This document shows, one piece after another, positions 53,438-61,961 of a stretch of 64,000 nt of DNA. The translations under genes and the position numbers were made by a program. Under the pieces are notes generated by a model. It did not search any database and was not told the DNA's origin. It worked only from the letters and a program-made list of their open reading frames with translations. The DNA is from Salegentibacter maritimus. GTDB lineage: Bacteria; Bacteroidota; Bacteroidia; Flavobacteriales; Flavobacteriaceae. The stretch's first letter is position 1; every line of letters starts with the position of its first letter. Location of the stretch: positions 124,001-188,000 of the forward strand of contig NZ_JAEHOK010000002.1 in the NCBI RefSeq assembly GCF_016236915.1, in the 5' to 3' direction.

Positions 53438-54139
53438 ATGGATGAGGAAAATAGAACCGGCTTTGGAATTAAATATTGGGCAGAAGACGATAGGCCGCGA
53501 GAAAAGCTCTTGCAAAAAGGGAAGGTGAGCCTCAGTGATGCCGAACTTATCGCTATATTAATCGGTTCGGGAAGTAAAAACGAATCTGCGGTACAATTAA
53601 GTAAACGCATTTTAGCTTCCACTGGAAATCAACTGGGTGATTTGGGTAAACTTTCGGTAAAAAAGCTTTGCGCATTTAAAGGAATTGGTCCCGCAAAAGC
53701 AGTAAGCATTGTGGCAGCCATGGAGCTTGGTAGACGCCGAAGAACAGAAGAAGCCCTTGAAAAGAAAAAAATTACTTCCAGTGCCTCGGTTTTTGAATTG
53801 ATGCAGCCTGTTATTGGAGAGTTGTATCATGAGGAATTTTGGATTATTTATCTTAATAATTCAAATAAAGTTATAGAGCAGTTACAACTTAGTAAAGGCG
53901 GAATTACAGGTACACTGGTAGATGTGCGCCTTACTTTAAAAAAGGCACTTGAGGTGGGGGCTACCTCAATAATTTTGGCGCATAACCACCCTTCAGGGAC
54001 TTTAAAACCCAGTGAAGCCGATAAACAACTTACCCAAAAGCTTAAAACTGCTGCGCAAAGTTTAGATATTAAAGTGTTGGATCATCTTATTGTAACCGAA
54101 AAATCATACTTTAGCTTTGCAGACGAAGGCGTACTTTAA
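53438..54139 (+). CDS. radC: RadC-family JAB-domain protein
   Basis: 233 residues. N-terminal helix-hairpin-helix region (LCAFKGIGPAKAVSIVAAMELGRR, about 75-98) and C-terminal JAB/MPN metal domain with the motif ILAHNHPSGTLKPSEAD (about 183-199) and an upstream catalytic Glu (YHEEFWIIYLN). The RadC name comes from an E. coli mutant later assigned elsewhere, and the role in DNA repair is not proven; the JAB fold suggests a metalloprotease-like or nuclease-like activity. It is a full-length chromosomal type, not a plasmid or phage fragment. The next gene starts nine bases later. Confidence 0.92.
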   Translation: MDEENRTGFGIKYWAEDDRPREKLLQKGKVSLSDAELIAILIGSGSKNESAVQLSKRILASTGNQLGDLGKLSVKKLCAFKGIGPAKAVSIVAAMELGRRRRTEEALEKKKITSSASVFELMQPVIGELYHEEFWIIYLNNSNKVIEQLQLSKGGITGTLVDVRLTLKKALEVGATSIILAHNHPSGTLKPSEADKQLTQKLKTAAQSLDIKVLDHLIVTEKSYFSFADEGVL

Positions 54140-54148
54140 ATTGTTTAG

Positions 54149-55438
54149 ATGCTATTAATTTATACCCAGAAAATTACTCCCAGGATAGTTTATACGTTTA
54201 AGCATATTTGTACAAATATTCTTGGCATTCCTATAAAATTCACCGTAAAAATAGAAGAGTTTATTGCTCATGAGGGGATGAAACTCTCTTACGGTAAACA
54301 AGCCCTTGGAAACGAACTTTTTGTGCAAAAAGTTGCACTTTTAATGGAGCAGGGCCTGAGTGAGGTTGAAATTAAAATACAGCCCTGGGGAGAAGACTTT
54401 TGCTTTTTTCCCGTTTCAGAAAATAGTGCTTTACCATTTGATATTTTTGCTGCTTCGTTTTTTTTGCTCAGTAGATATGAAGAATACCTGCCACATGTTA
54501 AAGACGATATGGGTAGGTTTCCTGCGTCAGAGAGTGTAGCCTACCAGGAAGGATTCTTACAATCGCCCGTGGTAGATATATGGGCGTATAAATTTAAAGA
54601 AGTGCTTCAGGAAAGGTTTCCTGAAATTAGCTTTGAAAAAAGAAAATTCCACACCAGGGCCATTATTGCGGTAGAACACGTTTTTAGCTTTCAGAATAAA
54701 GGGTTTTTAAGAAGTTTGGCAGGAATGCACCTGGATATTATAAAATTCCAGTTTCAAAAAGTTATAGATAGGATTCAGGTGTTATTAAGGCTAAAAAAAG
54801 ACCCATTAAATATCTTTGGAGACCTTATTGCTTTTATAAAAGAGCATAAAGTACCTATACACTTTATGTTTCAGCTAAGCGACTTTTCAATTTACGATCG
54901 CAATATTAATTATAATAGAAATCCGTATCGTTCTATCATAAAATATGTAGGAGATTATGCAAAGGTTGGTTTAATTCCCGGATATTTTGCCTACGAGAAT
55001 TTCAAAATTCTTCGGAAAGAAAAGCTTCGTTTGGAAAATACTTTACATACTCCTTTGGAGCGGGTTATTAATGTAAAATATAATTTGAATATTCCTGAAT
55101 TTTATACTTTTCTAACCGAGTTGGAAATCCCAGCAGATTACTCTATGGGTTATCCTGAGGCTTTAGGGTTTAGGGCCGGGACCTGTAACCCTTTTTTATT
55201 TTATGATATTAATACCGAAACTACGCTTCCGCTTAAAGTGCATCCTTATATCTTTAATTCGAATATTGTAGAGCATGCCAATTTTGAAAAATTTACTACT
55301 GAAATTGGAAAAATCCTGTTAGCGGTTAAGAAGGTAGACGGAAGCTTTAAAGCGATTTTTAAAAATCAGGACTTTTCAGAATATTCCAATCATAAGGATT
55401 ATTACACCTTATTAAAACAAATTTATGAAGTTAGATAA
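54149..55438 (+). CDS. polysaccharide deacetylase-like protein (DUF7033-type N-terminus)
   Basis: 429 residues without a signal peptide. The first half (about 1-135) opens MLLIYTQKITPRIVYTFKHI and includes FDIFAASFFLLSRYEEYLPH, a pattern I associate with flavobacterial proteins annotated as polysaccharide deacetylase family with DUF7033. The second half resembles a NodB-like barrel (IHFMFQLSDFSIYDRN, then SMGYPEALGFRAGTCNPFLFYD near residue 330). The usual NodB metal triad is not obvious: the first DD motif appears as VEHVFSF. Catalysis is therefore uncertain. It overlaps the HAD gene by 14 bases and is probably in one operon with it and radC. Confidence 0.7.
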   Translation: MLLIYTQKITPRIVYTFKHICTNILGIPIKFTVKIEEFIAHEGMKLSYGKQALGNELFVQKVALLMEQGLSEVEIKIQPWGEDFCFFPVSENSALPFDIFAASFFLLSRYEEYLPHVKDDMGRFPASESVAYQEGFLQSPVVDIWAYKFKEVLQERFPEISFEKRKFHTRAIIAVEHVFSFQNKGFLRSLAGMHLDIIKFQFQKVIDRIQVLLRLKKDPLNIFGDLIAFIKEHKVPIHFMFQLSDFSIYDRNINYNRNPYRSIIKYVGDYAKVGLIPGYFAYENFKILRKEKLRLENTLHTPLERVINVKYNLNIPEFYTFLTELEIPADYSMGYPEALGFRAGTCNPFLFYDINTETTLPLKVHPYIFNSNIVEHANFEKFTTEIGKILLAVKKVDGSFKAIFKNQDFSEYSNHKDYYTLLKQIYEVR

Positions 55439-56114
55439 TATTAAGCACGTTTTTTTTGACCTTGATCATACGCTATGGGATTTCGATAAAAATTCGGCTC
55501 TGGCCTTTGAGCGGGTTTTCAAATACAGGAATATTCCTTTAGAAATTAATAATTTTCTTGAAGTCTACATGCCTATAAATTTTAAGTATTGGGAGCTTTA
55601 TAGAAACGATCATGTTTCTAAAGAAGCTTTGCGGTACGGAAGGTTGAAAGATAGCTTTGACCGCTTAAAATTTGAGGCCGATAATGAGTTGATAGATCGT
55701 ATTGCAATAGATTATATTGAATATCTACCTGATAACAATTATCTTTTGGAGGGTGGAAAAGAAGTGCTGGATTACCTTCAAGCTAGTTACGAATTGCATA
55801 TTATCACTAATGGTTTTGAAGAAGTGCAGCATAAAAAACTTATCAATTCCGGAATTCACGAATACTTTACTACGGTTACTACTTCTGAAGAAGCCGGGGT
55901 TAAAAAACCCAATAAGCAAATATTTGAATTTGCCCTTAAAAAGTCTTCAGCAACTCCCCAAAATAGTATTATGGTGGGCGATAATTTTGAAGCCGACTGT
56001 ACCGGTGCTAAAAACTGTGGGATAAAACCTATCTTCTTTGATTACTATGGAAATAAAGAAAACATCGATATAATACATATAAAAACGTTAAATGAACTAA
56101 AGGCTTATTTGTAG
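55425..56114 (+). CDS. HAD hydrolase, YjjG-type nucleotidase
   Basis: 229 residues. HAD motif I FFDLDHTLWDFDKN (nucleophile Asp and +2 Asp), motif II HIITNGFEE, motif III lysine in GVKKPNKQIFEFAL and motif IV MVGDNFEADCTGA. The alpha-helical cap lies between motifs I and II. The DLDHTLWDF variant matches the YjjG family of nucleotidases that dephosphorylate (non-canonical) pyrimidine monophosphates. Start ATG overlaps the previous gene. Confidence 0.9.
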   Translation: MKLDNIKHVFFDLDHTLWDFDKNSALAFERVFKYRNIPLEINNFLEVYMPINFKYWELYRNDHVSKEALRYGRLKDSFDRLKFEADNELIDRIAIDYIEYLPDNNYLLEGGKEVLDYLQASYELHIITNGFEEVQHKKLINSGIHEYFTTVTTSEEAGVKKPNKQIFEFALKKSSATPQNSIMVGDNFEADCTGAKNCGIKPIFFDYYGNKENIDIIHIKTLNELKAYL

Positions 56115-56160
56115 TAATAAAGTTTTGTTAATTTCGTTATGCAGCCTAATGTATTGCTTA

Positions 56161-56715
56161 ATGAAATTTGTTTCATTTTATCATATCAAATTTACGGTAC
56201 TTATAGTTATAAGTTACCTTATGCTGGGTTGTGTTAAGGATGTAGATTTAGACCAACGTGAAGATATTTCCCTTAGTCCAGACCTGCAGATAGATTTACT
56301 GATCTATGATATTGACCAATCTCAATTTGAAGATGTCGCCACCGGGAATTTAAAAACACGTATAAGCGATACGGTGCGCCTGGAGTTTTTAGATGATGAT
56401 TATATTCAGAAAGACCTTTCTTCGGTAGATTTCTATTTTAGACATATTAATACCTTTCCACGTGCTATAGATAGTAGAATTAGGTTTTTATCGGAGGCTA
56501 ACACCGAACAGTTTACAGTGAATTATGTTATAAAGCCCGGGGCTTCCGGAAATCCGATAACTACAGAAAGAAGTGAGTTAATCGATGAGACGCGAATAAA
56601 TTTAGTACGCAGAAGTATAAAAATGGTGGTAGAATTAGAAGTGCAGCCGGGTACGGCGGCATTTGAGGGGGACTTGAACTTCGCTTCGAAAGGCTTCTTT
56701 TCTTTTGAATTTTAG
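56161..56715 (+). CDS. lipoprotein of unknown function
   Basis: 184 residues from the ATG at 56161; a TTG at 56125 would add 12 residues before the signal peptide. The signal ends in the lipobox LMLGC, after which the mature part is acidic. It contains a mostly beta pattern with repeated short strands (TVRLEFLDDDYIQ, FTVNYVIKPGAS, IKMVVELEVQPG). I do not recognise the family. The stop codon is followed two bases later by the ATG of the DUF5723 gene, so they are coupled; with the next unknown gene they form an envelope trio. Confidence 0.75.
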   Translation: MKFVSFYHIKFTVLIVISYLMLGCVKDVDLDQREDISLSPDLQIDLLIYDIDQSQFEDVATGNLKTRISDTVRLEFLDDDYIQKDLSSVDFYFRHINTFPRAIDSRIRFLSEANTEQFTVNYVIKPGASGNPITTERSELIDETRINLVRRSIKMVVELEVQPGTAAFEGDLNFASKGFFSFEF

Positions 56716-56717
56716 TG

Positions 56718-58121
56718 ATGTGGAGACTTATTGCCTTTTTATTTATTTTTTCTAATGCGGTCTTGGCCCAGAACAAACCCTTATTGTTTAATGTAGACGA
56801 TCTTCCGCAAACTTTAATGAGCAATCCCGGGGCTCAAATAAACTTTACGGGCCATATAGGAATCCCATTTTTTTCTCAAATACATGTTTCAGCCGGTTCT
56901 ACCGGAGCCGATCTTTATGATGTTTTTGCCGACGACGGCACTAATATTAATACCCGAATTCGGGAGGCTATGCGAAATATGGATTCCCGGGATTATTTTA
57001 ATGTAAATCAGCAATGGGAAGTTCTTTCTTTAGGGTGGAAGCTGGATAGTAGAAATTACCTTTCTACCGGGATATATCAGGAGCTTGATGTCTTTGCATA
57101 CTTTCCAAAAGATCCTGCCATATTGGCCAATGAAGGAAATAATAACTATCTCGACGAGCCTTTTTATTTTGATGATGTTTCTTTTGCAGGCGAGATCTTA
57201 ACGGTTTATCACCTGGGCATAAATCATAAATTTGATAAACGGCTTACAGTGGGGGCCAGGGCAAAATTATATTCAGGGATATTTAATGCAGAAAGTACCG
57301 GAAACACAGGAAGATTTACTACTTATACCACGCCTAATGGAAGAAATGTTTACCGGCACGAGGTGGTAGATTTGGATGTACTTATCAATACCTCGGGTTT
57401 TGCTCCACTAAAGGAAGAGGAAGAAATGACGGTAGAACAAGCCACTGCCGAGTTGTTAAGTAGATCTTTTTTTGGGGGTAATGTTGGTTTTGGGTTAGAC
57501 CTGGGGCTCTCTTATATTTTAGATGAGCAATTCATACTGTCGGGTTCTGTGCAAGATTTGGGAGTTGTTTTTCAACGCCAGGATGTGGAGAATTACCGAT
57601 ATTTTGGAGCTTATGAAACCAGTGGACTGGAACCACTTTTTCCCGATTTAAATGAAAATGATGAAGCCATTCCTTATTGGGATATTTTTGAAGATGAGGT
57701 AGATAGAAATTTGAGAGACCAAACTACCAACGAGTCGTATACTACCTGGCGCCCGGTAAAAGCTAATTTTGCTATGGAATATGGTTTCGGACCGGCATTT
57801 TTGCCCTGTCATTATTTAAGTGCTAAAAAAGTAAGGTATATGAATTTACTGGGTATGCAACTTGGTGGAGTAAAGCGGCCAAAGGGTTTTGTTTATACAT
57901 TTACCGCTTATTGGGATAGAAAAATCAATGAAAATCAGCGTTTTAAAATTGCCTATTCTTTAGACGATTATTCTTTAACTAATATTGGCTTGATGTATAC
58001 CAGAACTTTTAATAAATTTAATGTTTATCTGGCTGCCAATAATTTACTGGCCTTTCCTAATTTGGCGAAAGCTCATAGTGCTTCCATTCAATTGGGAATG
58101 CAGCTAATATTCAACAAATAA
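56718..58121 (+). CDS. DUF5723 family outer-membrane protein
   Basis: 468 residues from the ATG at 56718; a GTG at 56715 overlaps the previous stop. Signal peptide MWRLIAFLFIFSNAVLA-Q. The mature part begins LLFNVDDLPQTLMSNPGAQ and shows the alternating aromatic strands of an outer-membrane barrel (LGWKLDSRNYLSTGIYQEL, FALGLDL-type strands, LNIGLMYTRTF), ending SIQLGMQLIF. This resembles the DUF5723 family of Bacteroidota barrels, whose function is unknown. Coupled to the upstream lipoprotein and followed after nine bases by another exported protein. Confidence 0.82.
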   Translation: MWRLIAFLFIFSNAVLAQNKPLLFNVDDLPQTLMSNPGAQINFTGHIGIPFFSQIHVSAGSTGADLYDVFADDGTNINTRIREAMRNMDSRDYFNVNQQWEVLSLGWKLDSRNYLSTGIYQELDVFAYFPKDPAILANEGNNNYLDEPFYFDDVSFAGEILTVYHLGINHKFDKRLTVGARAKLYSGIFNAESTGNTGRFTTYTTPNGRNVYRHEVVDLDVLINTSGFAPLKEEEEMTVEQATAELLSRSFFGGNVGFGLDLGLSYILDEQFILSGSVQDLGVVFQRQDVENYRYFGAYETSGLEPLFPDLNENDEAIPYWDIFEDEVDRNLRDQTTNESYTTWRPVKANFAMEYGFGPAFLPCHYLSAKKVRYMNLLGMQLGGVKRPKGFVYTFTAYWDRKINENQRFKIAYSLDDYSLTNIGLMYTRTFNKFNVYLAANNLLAFPNLAKAHSASIQLGMQLIFNK

Positions 58122-58130
58122 CACTAGAAA

Positions 58131-58991
58131 ATGAAACATATAATTTTTATACTCGCTTTTTTTGTAGGGACTATCTCCGGTATTGGACAAAGTCTCGATC
58201 AATATAAATATATTATTATCCCTGAAAAGTTTGAGTTTTCTAAGGAAGAAAATCAATATCAATTAAATGCGCTTACCAAATTTTTATTTGAAAAATATGG
58301 TTTTAAAACTTTGATGAAAAGTGAAGAAAAACCAAAAGATCTTCAGGAAAATTACTGCCTGGGGCTTAGTGCCAATTTAAAAGAGAATTCAGGCTTGTTT
58401 GTAACCAAGTTGGTTGTTCAGTTGGAAGATTGTAGAGGAGATATTGTGTATAAAACCAAAGAGGGGACTAGTAGGATAAAAGATTTTAAAGAAGCACATC
58501 ACGAAGCCTTGCGCGACGCTTTTAGCGATATTGAAGAAATGAACTATCAATATAATGATGCAGTAATTTCAGAAGCCGGGCTTTCTGAAAATGACAATCA
58601 ATCACAGGTTGTGGAAAAATCAGAAGTGGTACAAGCCAAACCAAAAGTAGCGCCTACTCAAACCGCTGAAGAAGTTAAAGAAACAACAACAGCCCCTCCC
58701 GAGGTGGTGGTTGAAACCCCTATGTTAAACAATTCTTCAGCTGGAAAATTGAATTTCTTAAAGGGAGGTGCGGCTTACTTCCTGAAAAAGTCAGATTCCG
58801 GATACGCTTTCTACCAGGAAAACTCAGAAGAACCATTTGCTGTTTTGGCTAAATCTGGAGGGGAAGATAGTTTTATATACAAATCCCTTACCCGGCAGGG
58901 TGTAGCCTATTTTGATGCGGAGGGCAATTTGGTAGTAGAATACCTCGACCAGGAAAACAAATCGGTTAAACTTGTATATAAAGCTAACTAG
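58131..58991 (+). CDS. exported protein of unknown function
   Basis: 286 residues with signal peptide MKHIIFILAFFVGTISGIG-Q. Residues 20-145 form a compact domain (YKYIIIPEKFEFSKEENQYQ opening, then NALTKFLFEKYGF) similar in pattern to proteins found beside DUF5723 barrels. Residues about 165-200 are a Pro/Thr/Glu/Val linker. The C-terminal 80 residues form a beta-rich repeat domain (YFLKKSDSGYAFYQENSE, YFDAEGNLVVEYLDQENK). No known domain is recognised. Its end overlaps the convergent rarA stop by four bases. Confidence 0.7.
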   Translation: MKHIIFILAFFVGTISGIGQSLDQYKYIIIPEKFEFSKEENQYQLNALTKFLFEKYGFKTLMKSEEKPKDLQENYCLGLSANLKENSGLFVTKLVVQLEDCRGDIVYKTKEGTSRIKDFKEAHHEALRDAFSDIEEMNYQYNDAVISEAGLSENDNQSQVVEKSEVVQAKPKVAPTQTAEEVKETTTAPPEVVVETPMLNNSSAGKLNFLKGGAAYFLKKSDSGYAFYQENSEEPFAVLAKSGGEDSFIYKSLTRQGVAYFDAEGNLVVEYLDQENKSVKLVYKAN

Positions 58992-60262
58992 TAATTATAC
59001 TTTTTCTTCCAACGTTTTTTAAGGAATTCCCTTTGTGCATTTTCCCGGGGATTATTTCCGGGTTCATAAAATTTGGTGTTTTTTAATTCATCGGGTAAAA
59101 ACTCAGCTTCCACAAAATTGTTTTCGTGGTTGTGTGCGTATTTGTAATTTTTTCCGTAGCCAATATCTTTCATAAGTTTGGTTGGGGCATTTCTAATAGA
59201 TAACGGAACCGATAAATTTCCCGTTTTTTTAACTGCACTTTGTGCGTGGTTAATCGCCATGTAGGCAGCATTGCTTTTTGGCGAGGTTGCCAGGTAAGTA
59301 ACACATTGGCTAAGTACTATCCGGGCTTCGGGAAACCCAATGGTAGTTACCGCCTGAAAGGTATTATTTGCAATAACCAGTGCTGTAGGGTTCGCATTCC
59401 CTATATCCTCACTGGCCAAAATAAGCAACCTTCGGGCAATAAATTTTACATCCTCTCCACCTTCAATCATTCTTGCCAACCAGTAAACTGCCGCGTTTGG
59501 ATCACTTCCACGAATAGATTTAATAAATGCCGATATAATGTCGTAATGCTGCTCGCCGGTTTTGTCGTACAGTACCGTATTTTGCTGAACCCTGTTTAAA
59601 ACCAGTTCGTTGGTTATTTCAAGATTTTTTTCAGAAGAGGTGACCAGGAGTTCAAAAATGTTTAGCAATTTTCTGGCATCCCCGCCACTTAGCCTAAGCA
59701 AAGCTTCGGTTTCCTTTAAATTTATTTTTTTTTCAGCTATAATTTTATCTTCCCGCATCGCCCTTTCTAAAAGTGCTATTAGGTCTTCTTTACTGAATGG
59801 TTTTAATATATAAACCTGGCATCTGGATAGTAAAGCTGAAATCACTTCAAAGCTTGGATTTTCGGTGGTAGCACCAATTAAAGTTACCCAACCTTTTTCT
59901 ACGGCTCCCAAAAGCGAATCCTGTTGGGATTTGCTAAAACGGTGAATTTCATCTATAAATAGTATGGGGTTTTTGGTAGTGAATAAGCCATCGCCTTTTT
60001 TAGCTTTTTCTATAACTTCCCGAACATCTTTAACTCCACTATTAATTGCGCTAAGTGTAAAGAAAGGTCTGTCTGAAGTTTTGGCAATAATGTTTGCCAG
60101 GGTTGTTTTTCCCACTCCGGGTGGTCCCCAGAAGATGATAGAAGGGATAATGCCCTGCGTAAGTTGTTGTCGTAAGGCTCCTTTGGGGCCAATAAGGTGC
60201 TGCTGACTTAGATAATCTTCTAATGTTTGTGGACGTAATCTTTCTGCTAATGGTTTACTCAT
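58988..60262 (-). CDS. rarA: replication-associated recombination protein A (MgsA/RarA)
   Basis: 424 residues of a AAA+ ATPase. N-terminal [16 protein letters not shown], Walker [14 protein letters not shown], Walker [17 protein letters not shown], sensor [19 protein letters not shown], arginine-finger region, and the C-terminal tetramerisation domain ([21 protein letters not shown]). RarA works at stalled replication forks. The gene runs opposite to its neighbours. The sequence TAATTTTG (minus strand, 60274-60267) four bases before the ATG suggests a very short leader. Confidence 0.95.
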   Translation of the reverse strand: MSKPLAERLRPQTLEDYLSQQHLIGPKGALRQQLTQGIIPSIIFWGPPGVGKTTLANIIAKTSDRPFFTLSAINSGVKDVREVIEKAKKGDGLFTTKNPILFIDEIHRFSKSQQDSLLGAVEKGWVTLIGATTENPSFEVISALLSRCQVYILKPFSKEDLIALLERAMREDKIIAEKKINLKETEALLRLSGGDARKLLNIFELLVTSSEKNLEITNELVLNRVQQNTVLYDKTGEQHYDIISAFIKSIRGSDPNAAVYWLARMIEGGEDVKFIARRLLILASEDIGNANPTALVIANNTFQAVTTIGFPEARIVLSQCVTYLATSPKSNAAYMAINHAQSAVKKTGNLSVPLSIRNAPTKLMKDIGYGKNYKYAHNHENNFVEAEFLPDELKNTKFYEPGNNPRENAQREFLKKRWKKKYNY

Positions 60263-60348
60263 CTGACAAAATTAGTAATTTGAATAACACATTGTCATCT
60301 ATTAACAAATGGATTCTTTTTTGTAATATTAAATAGAAACTATTTTTT

Positions 60349-61101
60349 GTGAAAGAATCTAATCCTTTTGTTTTTACTACTGGCGTGCTGGGCTATCCCA
60401 TCTTGTTTGTGCTGCTTATTTGGCTGGTTTTCTGGTTTGAGATTCGCTTTGGGGTTAGTTTTAATAGTTTTGGGGTGCGCCCCGGGGAACTTAAAGGTTT
60501 GCGCGGAATTTTATTTTCGCCTTTTATTCATAGCGATATAAAACATTTATTTAATAACAGTATCCCCCTTTTTGTGCTCTCTATGTCCCTTTTCTATTTT
60601 TATAGAAAAATTAGTTGGCCTGTTCTAATTATGGGGCTGTTACTTACCGGTATTTTAACCTGGAGCATTGGGCGGCCTGCGAATCATATTGGGGCTAGTG
60701 GAATAATATATATGCTTGCTGCTTTTTTATTTTTTAAAGGTATTTTTTCAAAATATTATCGCTTAGTGGCACTTTCTCTAATCGTAGTTTTTCTGTATGG
60801 TGGTATGCTTTGGTATGTTACTCCGATAGATCCGGAAATCTCATGGGAAGGGCATCTTTCTGGTTTGATTTCAGGTTTTGCATTGGCTGTTTTTTATAGG
60901 AAAAATACTATTAAGAAGCCTAAATATGAATGGGAAAAACCAGAATACAGCGAGAAAGAAGATTTATTTATGCAGCATTTTGACGAAAATGGAAATTTTA
61001 TTGAAAGACGCTTTGAAACGAACGAAGAGGAAGACCCTGAAGATGACTCAGGAATAACTTATCGCTATTTTTATAAGAAATCAGAATCTAAGAAAGAATA
61101 A
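60349..61101 (+). CDS. rhomboid family intramembrane serine protease
   Basis: 250 residues from a GTG start. Six or so membrane helices with the serine motif HIGASGIIYMLAAF (GxSG, about residues 112-125), the catalytic His in EGHLSGLISGFALA (about 170), and the HSDIKHLFNN loop-1 motif (about 63-72). The C-terminal 60 residues are a charged, cytoplasmic tail rich in Glu/Asp. It cleaves membrane proteins within the bilayer; the substrate is unknown. It stands between rarA and rlmB, converging on rlmB. Confidence 0.9.
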   Translation: MKESNPFVFTTGVLGYPILFVLLIWLVFWFEIRFGVSFNSFGVRPGELKGLRGILFSPFIHSDIKHLFNNSIPLFVLSMSLFYFYRKISWPVLIMGLLLTGILTWSIGRPANHIGASGIIYMLAAFLFFKGIFSKYYRLVALSLIVVFLYGGMLWYVTPIDPEISWEGHLSGLISGFALAVFYRKNTIKKPKYEWEKPEYSEKEDLFMQHFDENGNFIERRFETNEEEDPEDDSGITYRYFYKKSESKKE

Positions 61102-61121
61102 GGATGAAAATCTTTTTAAAT

Positions 61122-61862
61122 CTAAGAAAGTTGTCTTTGTCGAATCGCTTCATATAAAAATACACCACAGGCCACAGAAACATTTAAGGATTCAATTTTA
61201 CCGAACATAGGAAGTTTTGCTTTTTTGTCTACGGCTTTTAAAATGGAATTAGAAACACCTTTGGCTTCGTTGCCCATTATAATAGCTGATGCCTGTTTGA
61301 AATCTACATCGTAGATATTGTCTTCTGTCTTTTCGGTAGCGGCTACAAGTTGCACACCTGAAGATTGAAGGTAAAAAACAGCATCTTTTATATGACTTAC
61401 TTTTACAATAGGAAGATTAAATACTCCACCGGCCGAAGTTTTAACGGTATCGGCATTTAAAGGTGCACCTCCCTTCTCAGGAATAATAATGGCATCAACT
61501 CCTGTGCATTCTGCCGTTCTAATAATGGCTCCAAAATTGCGTACATCGGTAATTTGATCTAGCAATAGAAAAAGGGGAATGGTTTTTTCTTCAAGAATTT
61601 TTTCGATGGTTTCTTCAAGATTTCCAAACTTTATTGGAGAGATAGTTGCTACCACACCCTGGTGATTTCCTTTAGAAAGTTTGTATAGTTTTTCTTCCGG
61701 AACGTAAGAGGTATTATAGTTGTTTTTTTGAATTAGACGGTTGAGTTCTTGAAATAAAGGTCCGGAAAGGCCTTTTTGAATATAGATCTTATCAATACTC
61801 TTTCCTCCCTGAATTGCTTCTATAACGGCTCTAATTCCAAAAATACGTGTAGTTTCTTCCAT
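61122..61862 (-). CDS. rlmB: 23S rRNA (guanosine-2'-O)-methyltransferase, RlmB type
   Basis: 246 residues of a SPOUT methyltransferase with an N-terminal substrate-binding domain (RIFGIRAVIEAIQGGKSIDKIYIQ, about 5-28). SPOUT motif 1 is LDQITDVRNFGAIIRTAE, motif 2 IIMGNEAKGVS, motif 3 IESLNVSVACGVFLYEA. RlmB methylates G2251 in the peptidyl-transferase loop of 23S rRNA; TrmH-family members are hard to separate fully by sequence, but length and the N-terminal domain favour RlmB. A TACCTTTG element sits four bases before the ATG. Confidence 0.9.
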   Translation of the reverse strand: MEETTRIFGIRAVIEAIQGGKSIDKIYIQKGLSGPLFQELNRLIQKNNYNTSYVPEEKLYKLSKGNHQGVVATISPIKFGNLEETIEKILEEKTIPLFLLLDQITDVRNFGAIIRTAECTGVDAIIIPEKGGAPLNADTVKTSAGGVFNLPIVKVSHIKDAVFYLQSSGVQLVAATEKTEDNIYDVDFKQASAIIMGNEAKGVSNSILKAVDKKAKLPMFGKIESLNVSVACGVFLYEAIRQRQLS

Positions 61863-61866
61863 AAAG

Positions 61867-61874
61867 CAAAGGTA
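61867..61874 (-). promoter_or_regulatory. rlmB -7 element, very close to the start codon
   Basis: TACCTTTG on the minus strand is a full TAnnTTTG match, only four bases before the ATG at 61862. This implies a leaderless or near-leaderless transcript if used. Confidence 0.5.
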
Positions 61875-61910
61875 GGTTTTGTTTTTAGAATTATGGAACT
61901 ACTGGAAATA

Positions 61911-61936
61911 AAAAAACCACCCGCTTAGGGGTGGCT
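61911..61936 (-). terminator. terminator of the SusD-like operon
   Basis: Minus-strand stem CCACCC/GGGTGG (61934-61929 and 61922-61917) with a six-base loop and a long T-run, 26 bases after the stop of the lipoprotein gene at 61962. Confidence 0.78.
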
Positions 61937-61961
61937 TTTTAAGTATGATAAGAATTCCTGT

